A DNA stretch of 34,006 nt from Demequina lutea (GTDB lineage: Bacteria; Actinomycetota; Actinomycetes; Actinomycetales; Demequinaceae): assembly GCA_003246255.1 (NCBI GenBank), contig QKAX01000174.1, positions 1-34,006 of the forward strand. The letters are read 5' to 3'. How positions within the stretch are numbered: the first letter of the stretch is position 1; each line of letters begins with the position of its first letter. The notes below the pieces were generated by a model that saw only the letters and a list, made by a program, of their open reading frames with translations, had not been told where the DNA came from and searched no databases. Of the stretch, positions 24,173 through 30,375 are shown piece after piece. Made by a program: the position numbers and the translations under genes.

Positions 24173-24472
24173 CTAGCCGCGGGTCCTCAGCACGTCGAGC
24201 ACCTGCTGCACCGTCTCGCGTAGCTGCCAGTCGCCAGTGGTGCGGGCGAAGAACAGTCGCGTGGTGGGCGTGAACACGTAGTGCGACGCCTCTGGGTCGC
24301 TGACGCCCTCGAGCCACACGTGGATCTCTTCGTCGTTGACCTTTGTGGCACCGAGGCGCCCATAGACGGTGCCACTCGGCGTGTTGAAGCCGATCGTCAT
24401 TCCAATGAATGACTGGTTGAGGTCGCGTGCCGAGACGGGGTATTCGTCCGACGCCTTACCTGCGACGTGCAT
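24173..24472 (-). CDS. Hypothetical 99-aa protein
   Basis: Not recognised. It begins MHVAGKASDEYPVSARDLNQSFIGMTIGFNTPSGTVYGRLGATKV and continues with alternating short hydrophobic and charged stretches suggesting a beta-rich soluble fold, ending in a helix (RETVQQVLDVLRTRG). The ATG at 24472 has a strong AAGGAGG five bases upstream, which fixes the start; the track adds 21 residues. Two overlapping GC hairpins lie just before the ribosome-binding site. It follows sigA and the YciI-like gene in the same direction, separated by 109 bp. Confidence 0.72.
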   Translation of the reverse strand: MHVAGKASDEYPVSARDLNQSFIGMTIGFNTPSGTVYGRLGATKVNDEEIHVWLEGVSDPEASHYVFTPTTRLFFARTTGDWQLRETVQQVLDVLRTRG

Positions 24473-24581
24473 AGGTGCCTCCTTCGGCGGGTTCGCCGTC
24501 CTATCGGCGTGAGCCAACCGGAGTGAAGAAAGCAATCCTCAGAAGAGGCGCAGGATGTGACCAGACGCCGTCGCTCCCGCG
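24473..24581 (-). promoter_or_regulatory. Leader of the 99-aa gene with mutually exclusive hairpins
   Basis: On the minus strand, CGCCG (24505-24509), CGGCG (24494-24498) and CGCCG (24485-24489) occur in a row. The middle segment can pair with either side. The last segment ends 2 nt before the GGAGG ribosome-binding site (24478-24482). Further upstream a small CCTC-TTCT-GAGG hairpin followed by a pyrimidine-rich run could end the sigA-yciI transcript. No known riboswitch class is recognised. Confidence 0.3.
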
Positions 24582-24881
24582 CTACGGCCGCACAGGAAAC
24601 TGTGCGTTCTCGCCCACGACGGTGCGCCATGGCATCACGTCGTACGACGTGATGAGCCCCGCCATCATGTAGGGGTCCGCCTCTGCGAACGCGGACACGA
24701 CGGCAGGATCCTCGACGTCCCACATGATGACTGCCTCGCGACCTGCCTCGCCCGCTACGCCAGCGAGGGTCACACGACCCGCATCGGCCTCCTGCCACAG
24801 CCGCGACAGGTGCGCCGCGCGATGAGGCTCGCGCAGCGTCGCCATGTCGTCGACGTAGTGGTACCGCAGCAGGTAGTACAT
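24582..24881 (-). CDS. YciI-like (YCII-related domain) protein
   Basis: A 99-aa protein of the YciI-like dimeric alpha+beta barrel superfamily. It begins [35 protein letters not shown], with the usual His in the R.aHl..L region, then VTLAGVAGEAGREAVIMWDVEDPAVVSAFAEADPYMMAGL, the standard YciI pattern. Members may act as small hydrolases or binding proteins; the function here is not defined. Its ATG overlaps the sigA stop (TGATG, 1 nt), so it is likely translated from the sigA mRNA by termination-reinitiation. Confidence 0.85.
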   Translation of the reverse strand: MYYLLRYHYVDDMATLREPHRAAHLSRLWQEADAGRVTLAGVAGEAGREAVIMWDVEDPAVVSAFAEADPYMMAGLITSYDVMPWRTVVGENAQFPVRP

Positions 24882-26140
24882 CAGTCGAGGTAGTCGCGCA
24901 GCACCTGGGAGCGGCTGGGGTGACGCAGCTTCGACATCGTCTTGGACTCGATCTGGCGGATGCGCTCGCGCGTCACGCCGAAGACTCGACCAATCTCGTC
25001 CAGGGTCTTCGGCTGACCGTCTGTCAGACCAAAGCGCATGCCGACCACGCCGGCCTCGCGCTCGCTGAGCGTGTCCATGACCTTGCTGAGCTCCTCCTGG
25101 AGCAGCGTGAAGCCCACCGCGTCGGCGGGCACCACTGCCTCGGAGTCCTCGATCAGGTCACCGAACTCGGAATCGCCGTCCTCGCCCAGGGGCGTGTGCA
25201 GCGAGATCGGCTCGCGACCGTACTTCTGAACCTCGACCACCTTCTCGGGGGTCATGTCAAGCTCGCGGGCGAGCTCCTCTGGCGTGGGCTCGCGGCCCAG
25301 GTCCTGCAGCATCTGGCGCTGGACCCGGGCAAGCTTGTTGATGACCTCGACCATGTGCACGGGGATGCGGATGGTGCGGGCCTGGTCGGCCATGGCGCGC
25401 GTGATGGCCTGACGGATCCACCAGGTGGCGTAGGTGGAGAACTTGTAGCCCTTGGTGTAGTCGAACTTCTCGACAGCGCGAATCAGACCGAGGTTTCCCT
25501 CCTGGATGAGGTCCAGGAACAGCATGCCTCGACCCGTGTAGCGCTTGGCGAGCGACACCACGAGGCGCAGGTTGGCCTCGAGAAGGTGGTTCTTAGCGTG
25601 GCGACCGTCGTTGGCGATCCACTCGAGCTCGCGACGCAGCTTTGGCGCCATCTTCTCGGGAGCGGCCAGCTTCTCCTCGGCAAACAGTCCGGCCTCGATG
25701 CGCTTGGCGAGGTCGACCTCCTGCTCGGCGTTCAGCAGCGCGACCTTACCGATCTGCTTGAGGTAATCCTTGACGGGGTCGGCGGTGGCGCCGGCCGTCA
25801 CGACCTGCTGGGCGGGCGCGTCGTCGTCCTCGCCCGAGATCACAAAGCCAGCGCTATCGCCCTCCTCGGCGTCGGAACCTTCATCGGCACCCTCCGCGAG
25901 CTCGGGAGCGTCGGCAAGCTCGACGTCCTCGACCTCCTCCGCTGCATCCGTGGTGGCGGTCTCCTTGGCGTCGGCGGCCTTCTTTGCGCGCGCGGTCGAT
26001 GCCTTGGCGGTGCTCGCCTTCGTGGCGCGGGACGTGGCGGTGCCCTTGGGGGCGGCGGTGGCGGACGTAGCAGTCTCCTTCGTGGACGAGGCTGTGGTGC
26101 GGCGGGCGGTGGTGGGAGAGGCGGTGCGCTCTGGTGACAC
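24881..26140 (-). CDS. sigA: Principal RNA polymerase sigma factor SigA (RpoD/HrdB type)
   Basis: The housekeeping sigma-70 factor, directing RNA polymerase to -35/-10 promoters. The first ~115 residues are a low-complexity Ala/Thr/Lys-rich tail followed by an acidic stretch ([20 protein letters not shown]), as in actinobacterial HrdB/SigA. Region 1.2 begins [31 protein letters not shown]. Region 2 holds [39 protein letters not shown] and [18 protein letters not shown] (the -10-binding part). Region 3 starts [13 protein letters not shown]. Region 4 is [18 protein letters not shown]...[30 protein letters not shown] (the -35-binding HTH). The length is 419 aa. The GTG at 26140 has AGGA five bases upstream. 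A promoter with a perfect TTGACA and a leader hairpin precede it. The yciI-like gene is coupled downstream. Confidence 0.97.
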   Translation of the reverse strand: MSPERTASPTTARRTTASSTKETATSATAAPKGTATSRATKASTAKASTARAKKAADAKETATTDAAEEVEDVELADAPELAEGADEGSDAEEGDSAGFVISGEDDDAPAQQVVTAGATADPVKDYLKQIGKVALLNAEQEVDLAKRIEAGLFAEEKLAAPEKMAPKLRRELEWIANDGRHAKNHLLEANLRLVVSLAKRYTGRGMLFLDLIQEGNLGLIRAVEKFDYTKGYKFSTYATWWIRQAITRAMADQARTIRIPVHMVEVINKLARVQRQMLQDLGREPTPEELARELDMTPEKVVEVQKYGREPISLHTPLGEDGDSEFGDLIEDSEAVVPADAVGFTLLQEELSKVMDTLSEREAGVVGMRFGLTDGQPKTLDEIGRVFGVTRERIRQIESKTMSKLRHPSRSQVLRDYLD

Positions 26141-26166
26141 GGATGTCCTCTCACGCTTGATCTACG

Positions 26167-26182
26167 GGGCCTGCGGAGGCCC
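26167..26182 (-). promoter_or_regulatory. Stem-loop in the sigA 5' leader
   Basis: GGGCCT and AGGCCC form a perfect 6-bp stem with a four-base loop, between the promoter and the ribosome-binding site of sigA. It lies too far from the start to block the SD directly; it may stabilise the message or act in attenuation. Confidence 0.4.
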
Positions 26183-26205
26183 TGTGCCGCCCGCAAATCC
26201 ATTAA

Positions 26206-26233
26206 AGTGTAACGCCCCTGTCAACCCCGACAA
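26206..26233 (-). promoter_or_regulatory. sigA promoter region
   Basis: On the minus strand TTGTCG (26228-26233) is spaced 16 bp from TACACT (26206-26211), a good housekeeping promoter. A perfect TTGACA (26219-26224) lies within the spacer and could serve a second, downstream initiation near TGGATT. Two overlapping starts are possible. The leader would be about 60 nt. Confidence 0.55.
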
Positions 26234-26279
26234 TCCCTCACACATGCCCGTTTCGGCCAGAATGGGCGTCTTTGTGTCG

Positions 26280-27308
26280 TTATGAGGCGCGCCGCCACCC
26301 GGCCTGCATGCCCATCTCGAGTGCGCAGGCGAGCAGCTCCGCGAGGCGATATCCGGGTTCGCGCTGCAGGGCGTTACCGATGGCCCACGCCGCGCCGTCG
26401 TCGTCGCCCTGCCACCAGCGGCACAGGCCAGCGAGCGTGTGGGACGGAGCGGAGTCGGCCGGCACGAGCCACGCCATGTGCTCAGCGAGGCCCACCACCG
26501 CCGCGAGCCTTGCTACGGGCGGCGCCTCTGGGTGCTCGGTACCGATCATGCGAGACAACGCGTCACGAACCCCGTCAGTTTCCTCGCCGCTGCAGAGCGC
26601 CTCGGCGACGGCTTGCTCGCCCGGAACCAGGTCCACCACCACCGCGTCCCGCATCGCCACATCGCACAGGGCCGCTATCAGGCGACCGCTGACCGCGTCG
26701 GGGGGCGTCACCCCTCGCTGCGCCCCAGCGACGGCCTCGCGCCACTGCGTCAGCATGGTGAGGCGCCACACGGCCACATCGCCCCGTGCGGCCGAGGCCA
26801 GCGCACGGTGGCTTGCGGCGCGCGCAGCCTTGCGGCGCGACGCCGGTGCCGAGGGCGCGCCAGCGTGAGGCGCTCGGGCGTAGCGTCGCGCGTCGCCACG
26901 CGGCGCCGGCGGAAGCGGCCTGCCTCCCTGGGGGCAACATGCAGTGTCGGCACACTCTGGTGACCAATACCTCCCGCCCGCGACCACCCAGACATCGGCG
27001 ACCTCGCATCTCGCCTCCAACGCCTGACGCGTCTGCGTCACCGCGCGCGATGCCATGACGGCCTCATCTGAGAACGCGGCGACGAGCACGGAGACTGCAC
27101 CTACTCTCGCCATCAGCCCGGCGATCTGCAGCGCCAGCGCCTCGCGCCCCTCCTGAAGATCGCACACCGCTAAGTCCGCTCTCACGACCGGAGAGATCTC
27201 GCCTCGGCGGCCGATACCCACCATCACGAGGCTGTCTTCCGGTCCGCGACCGAGCAGGGCGGGAATGGCCGCGAGCAGATCGCCCGGCGTCTCTAGGGAG
27301 AGTGTCAT
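26280..27308 (-). CDS. DUF4192 family protein
   Basis: A 342-aa cytosolic protein of unknown function, conserved near sigA in Actinobacteria. The N-terminus MTLSLETPGDLLAAIPALLGRGPEDSLVMVGIG is the DUF4192 signature. VRADLAVCDLQEGREALALQIAGLMARVGAVSVLVAAFSDE follows, and the C-terminal half has the typical GLCRWWQGDDDGAAWAIGNALQREPGYRLAELLACALEMGM, which looks like a small helical repeat. The middle (PLPPAPRGDARRYARAPHAGAPSAPASRRKAARAASH) is Ala/Arg/Pro-rich and less conserved. The ATG at 27308 replaces the track start, whose extra 105 residues run over the divergent promoter. It is divergent from the polyprenyl synthetase gene. Confidence 0.88.
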   Translation of the reverse strand: MTLSLETPGDLLAAIPALLGRGPEDSLVMVGIGRRGEISPVVRADLAVCDLQEGREALALQIAGLMARVGAVSVLVAAFSDEAVMASRAVTQTRQALEARCEVADVWVVAGGRYWSPECADTACCPQGGRPLPPAPRGDARRYARAPHAGAPSAPASRRKAARAASHRALASAARGDVAVWRLTMLTQWREAVAGAQRGVTPPDAVSGRLIAALCDVAMRDAVVVDLVPGEQAVAEALCSGEETDGVRDALSRMIGTEHPEAPPVARLAAVVGLAEHMAWLVPADSAPSHTLAGLCRWWQGDDDGAAWAIGNALQREPGYRLAELLACALEMGMQAGWRRAS

Positions 27309-27429
27309 GGACTCAACCTCGCGCCGCCATGCCTCCCCCGCCACCGTAGGCTTTGGCACTTGGGGAGGATGCGACCCCCGGCGTCGTGGGGACGACGGCG
27401 CGTCCGCGTGCCGGCCGTAGGCTGAACCC
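27309..27429. promoter_or_regulatory. Divergent DUF4192/polyprenyl synthetase promoter region
   Basis: The 9-bp word CCGTAGGCT occurs twice in the same orientation (27344-27352 and 27415-27423). The second copy contains TAGGCT ending six bases before the synthetase ATG, predicting a leaderless message. On the minus strand TACGGT (27343-27348) overlaps the first copy and could be the -10 of DUF4192, which has a GGGGGAGG stretch before its ATG. Confidence 0.4.
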
Positions 27430-28497
27430 ATGACCGACACCGTGCGACCCCAGGTGGACGCGCGCGTGCAGCGCGCAATGGAGCAGGCCGCGACCGACCT
27501 CGCGCCCATCGGAGCAGCCGCGGAGGATCTCCTCGGCCCGCTCAGCACGCTCGGCGCGAGGGGCAAGCGCATGCGCGCCACCTTACTGGTGGCTGCACAC
27601 CGCGCCGCGGGCGGTGCCCGCATCGATGCGGCGATCGCGGCGGCGTCGGCGCTCGAGCTGTTTCAGACTGCGGCCCTCATTCACGACGACGTACTGGACC
27701 GCTCCGACACGCGCCGCGGGCTCCCAGCCACGCACCGTGCCATCGAGTCACTGCACCGCCAACAGTCGCTCGCCGGCGACGCCGAGCGCTTTGGGATCAA
27801 CGGTGCGATCCTCGCAGGCGATCTGGCGCTCATGGCGGCACTCGGAGAGATCGCCGATGCAGTCGCCGCAATCCCCGACGCAGTCGGAGCCGAGGTGGGC
27901 CGCCGCTTCAGGACGATGGCCAGCCTGTGCACGGCGGGTCAGTACCTCGACGTCAAGCTTGCCGAGTACCCGGTGGACCGCATCGGCGACCTTGCCGGCG
28001 ACATCGAGTCGGTGATGCGGTCCAAGACCGCCTCCTACACGACTGAAGCGCCGCTCGCGCTCGGCGCCGCGCTCGCCGGCCTGCCGCGCGCGGAGGTCGA
28101 TGCGTGGGCCGCCGCAGGCGTTCCGCTTGGCCTGGCGTTCCAATTGCGTGACGACCTCTTGGGCGTCGTGGGCGATCCGACAGTCACCGGCAAGCCAGCC
28201 GGCGACGACCTCCGCGAAGGCAAGGCCACCCTCGTGCTTTCGGACGCGCTGCGCCTCGCGTCAGTGGAGCAGCGAGACGCCATCCTGGCCGTGTGCGGAG
28301 AGCCCGATGCTACGGACGAGCAGCTGGCCAGGGCGACTGACGCTGTCAGAGCGTCGGGGGCCGTCGAGGCCGCCGAACGCCGCATCGCGGCCTACCGAGA
28401 CGATGCCGAGGCGGCTCTCTCGCGTGTGTCGATGAGCTCGAACGGAGCTGACGAACTCATGGGCCTCGTGTCACGGCTCGTGCAGCGCGAGGCATAG
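27430..28497 (+). CDS. Polyprenyl diphosphate synthase (IdsA-like)
   Basis: A trans-isoprenyl diphosphate synthase that extends an allylic diphosphate with isopentenyl diphosphate. The first Asp-rich motif is in ALIHDDVLDRSDTRRG and the second in AFQLRDDLLGVVGD. GARGKRMRATLLVAAHRAAGG carries the diphosphate-binding Lys/Arg pair, and KTASYTTEAPLALGAAL follows. The length is 355 aa. The residues before the first DDxxD (FQTAALIH) suggest a short-to-medium chain product such as GGPP, but product length cannot be set by eye. It matches idsA2 (Rv2173), which lies near Rv2175c and pknL in mycobacteria; the mannosyltransferase gene mptA that sits between them there is missing. Substrate supply links it to dxs. 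Confidence 0.93.
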   Translation: MTDTVRPQVDARVQRAMEQAATDLAPIGAAAEDLLGPLSTLGARGKRMRATLLVAAHRAAGGARIDAAIAAASALELFQTAALIHDDVLDRSDTRRGLPATHRAIESLHRQQSLAGDAERFGINGAILAGDLALMAALGEIADAVAAIPDAVGAEVGRRFRTMASLCTAGQYLDVKLAEYPVDRIGDLAGDIESVMRSKTASYTTEAPLALGAALAGLPRAEVDAWAAAGVPLGLAFQLRDDLLGVVGDPTVTGKPAGDDLREGKATLVLSDALRLASVEQRDAILAVCGEPDATDEQLARATDAVRASGAVEAAERRIAAYRDDAEAALSRVSMSSNGADELMGLVSRLVQREA

Positions 28498-28502
28498 CAT
28501 CG

Positions 28503-28523
28503 GGCCGGCTGTGATGGCTGGCC
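28503..28523. terminator. Hairpin between the convergent polyprenyl synthetase and Rv2175c-like genes
   Basis: GGCCGGC (28503-28509) and GCTGGCC (28517-28523) pair over 7 bp with one G-U wobble and a 7-nt loop. They lie in the 43-bp gap between stop codons. There is no T tract. Confidence 0.5.
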
Positions 28524-28540
28524 ACCACCGAAGCTGATCG

Positions 28541-28882
28541 CTAGAGGACGGACTGCGCGAGACGGCGAACGTGAGCACGCTTGCCGGAGCGAAGGGCCTC
28601 AAGCGGGCTCTCCCCCAGTTCGTCGTGCTCCTCGAGTAGCCACTCGACCGCAGCGGCATCGGACAGCCCCGCATCGCCCAGCAGGATGATGGTGCCGCGC
28701 ACGGTAGCGAGCACCTCAGGCCCATTCTCGCCCTCCACGATCTGGCCGGCAGGAAGGTACACCGCGTTGTTCTCGCCCCTGCGCACGGAGATGAGGTGGC
28801 GTTCGCGCAGCAGTTCGCGCACGCGAGACAGCGGCACGCCAAGCATCTCGGCGCATTCGGGAACGGTCATCCAATCACTCAC
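28541..28882 (-). CDS. Rv2175c-family DNA-binding protein
   Basis: A 113-aa protein with an N-terminal winged/helix-turn-helix (VPECAEMLGVPLSRVRELLRERHLISVRRGENNAVYLPAGQIV) and a C-terminal domain (TVRGTIILLGDAGLSDAAAVEWLLEEHDELGESPLEALRSGKRAHVRRLAQSVL). In M. tuberculosis the homologue Rv2175c binds DNA and is phosphorylated by PknL, whose gene is its neighbour, as here. The start is a GTG at 28882 with TACTCT ending six bases upstream, so leaderless; the in-frame ATG four codons later is an alternative. It lies antisense to the LysM-pknL direction. Kinase control is a family-based inference. Target DNA is unknown. Confidence 0.9.
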   Translation of the reverse strand: MSDWMTVPECAEMLGVPLSRVRELLRERHLISVRRGENNAVYLPAGQIVEGENGPEVLATVRGTIILLGDAGLSDAAAVEWLLEEHDELGESPLEALRSGKRAHVRRLAQSVL

Positions 28883-28888
28883 GACTCA

Positions 28889-28894
28889 AGAGTA
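28889..28894 (-). promoter_or_regulatory. Candidate -10 of the Rv2175c-like gene (leaderless)
   Basis: TACTCT on the minus strand ends six bases before the GTG start. Confidence 0.5.
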
Positions 28895-28913
28895 GCGAGC
28901 CGCCCCTGCCGGC

Positions 28914-28942
28914 TTGTGCGTTCACGATTGCTGGCTTACAGT
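28914..28942 (+). promoter_or_regulatory. Promoter of the LysM/transglycosylase gene
   Basis: TTGTGC, a 17-bp spacer and TACAGT (28937-28942) form a standard -35/-10 promoter. The predicted start near 28950 leaves a leader of about 58 nt with AGGGGA before the ATG. Confidence 0.55.
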
Positions 28943-28955
28943 CACAATTGTCACA
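28941..28955 (+). promoter_or_regulatory. MtrA-box-like direct repeat
   Basis: GTCACA-ATT-GTCACA is a perfect 6-bp direct repeat with 9-bp period. It overlaps the -10 and transcription start of the LysM/SLT gene. This matches the GTCACA direct repeats recognised by the response regulator MtrA in Actinobacteria, which controls peptidoglycan hydrolase genes. The position suggests repression. No mtrA is present in the window. Confidence 0.5.
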
Positions 28956-29007
28956 TCAGCCACATGCGCCACTGGCATCACGGTGGCACCATCGCCTAGG
29001 GGACCTC

Positions 29008-30318
29008 ATGGACACGTCGACCACGGCCCTTCGCCTCGCCGCTATCCGCGCGGCCACGGCCTCCCTCACAGCGACCGCCGCAATCGCGCTCGTCGCCTCG
29101 CCCGCACTCGCGGACGACTATGAGGTCAAACCCGGCGACACTGTGTCCCGCATCGCCGCGCAGCACGGCACCACAGTGTCAGCGATTGTCACGGCCAACG
29201 AACTTGACTCAAGCGCCCGTATCTACGTGGGGCAGCACCTCACGATGCCGGGAACAGCCGCGCCCACCGCGCCCACGTCATCGACGGCATCGCACACCGT
29301 CGCAGCTGGCGACAACCTGTGGAACCTCGCCGCCACCTATGGCACCACAGTGAAGGCCATCGAGCAGGCGAACCAGATCTCAAACCCAGCCCTTATCCGC
29401 ATCGGGCAGGTCCTCACCATTCCGGGCGCAACGGTGTCGACCCTCGCGGCCTCCACGCCTGCACCTATCGCCAGCGAAGCGACGACCGCGTCATACACCG
29501 TCGCGCCAGGCGACACCCTCACGCGGATTGCCTCGCGCTTCCACACCACCGTCTCGGCCCTCAGCGCTGCCAATAACATCGCCAACCCGTCGCTGATTCG
29601 CGCGGGCCAGGTGCTCGTGGTACCCGCCGGGTCGGCGGCCCCGCCCGCTCCCACCTCCACCACGATCGCCCCGGAGACGCTCACCTACACGGTGCAGGCC
29701 GGAGACACTGTGGGCGGCATCGCCGCGCGCTACGGGGTCACCACCGCCGCCATCACGTCGGCGAATGCGCTCGGCAACCCGTCGCTGATCCGCGTCGGGC
29801 AGGTGCTCACGATCCCTGGCGCCAACCCCGCGGGCCTCGTGGGCGACACGTTCCTGGGCCGCACCTATCCGGCGGACGTGGTCGCCGCTGCCAACGTCAA
29901 CAAGGCCACTCTCAACGCGACTGACGTCCCCAGTCGCACTGCCATGCAGCAGATGGTGATCGACACCGCGAGCTCGATGGGGGTCTCCACGGCGCTCGCT
30001 CAGGCGATCGCCTATCAGGAGTCAGGCTTCAATCAGCGTGCAGTGTCGCCGGCAAACGCGGTGGGAACCATGCAGGTGATTCCCTCGTCTGGAGTATGGG
30101 CATCCGGAATGGTGGGACGGGATCTGAACCTGCTCGTGGCACAAGACAACGTCACAGCGGGTGTCGCGATTCTGCGCCACCTCACGTCCCGCAATTCACT
30201 TGAGGTGGCCATTGCCTCGTATTACCAGGGGGAACGATCTGTCAGGGAGCGTGGAATGAACTCCGACACCAAGGACTACGTGGCCTCCGTGCTGTCGCTC
30301 ATGGAGCGTTTCGACTAG
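29008..30318 (+). CDS. Secreted four-LysM lytic transglycosylase
   Basis: A cell-wall enzyme predicted to bind peptidoglycan and cleave its glycan strands. Residues 1-35 are a signal peptide ending in AxA (VASPALA). Four LysM repeats follow, at about 37-81, 95-139, 162-206 and 228-272, each with the pattern xxV.pGDt...IA...tt...i..aN...n...i.vGq.L.iP. They are joined by Ala/Pro/Thr/Ser linkers. The last ~135 residues form an SLT domain with the catalytic Glu in AIAYQESGFNQRAVSPANAVGTMQVIP. The length is 436 aa. The ATG at 29008 has AGGGGA upstream and gives a proper signal peptide, unlike the track start. It lies just upstream of the PASTA kinase gene, suggesting a cell-wall remodelling and sensing pair. 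Confidence 0.92.
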   Translation: MDTSTTALRLAAIRAATASLTATAAIALVASPALADDYEVKPGDTVSRIAAQHGTTVSAIVTANELDSSARIYVGQHLTMPGTAAPTAPTSSTASHTVAAGDNLWNLAATYGTTVKAIEQANQISNPALIRIGQVLTIPGATVSTLAASTPAPIASEATTASYTVAPGDTLTRIASRFHTTVSALSAANNIANPSLIRAGQVLVVPAGSAAPPAPTSTTIAPETLTYTVQAGDTVGGIAARYGVTTAAITSANALGNPSLIRVGQVLTIPGANPAGLVGDTFLGRTYPADVVAAANVNKATLNATDVPSRTAMQQMVIDTASSMGVSTALAQAIAYQESGFNQRAVSPANAVGTMQVIPSSGVWASGMVGRDLNLLVAQDNVTAGVAILRHLTSRNSLEVAIASYYQGERSVRERGMNSDTKDYVASVLSLMERFD

Positions 30319-30363
30319 GTCACGATGCCAGCAAGCCTCCCCACCCCCCGCGTGCTGTCAACC

Positions 30364-30369
30364 TATGAT
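30364..30369 (+). promoter_or_regulatory. Candidate -10 of pknL (leaderless)
   Basis: TATGAT ends six bases before the GTG at 30376. The spacer and start (gtgacaGTGTC) hold an inverted GTCACA-like half-site, as in the MtrA-like box upstream of the LysM gene. Confidence 0.5.
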
Positions 30370-30375
30370 GTGACA

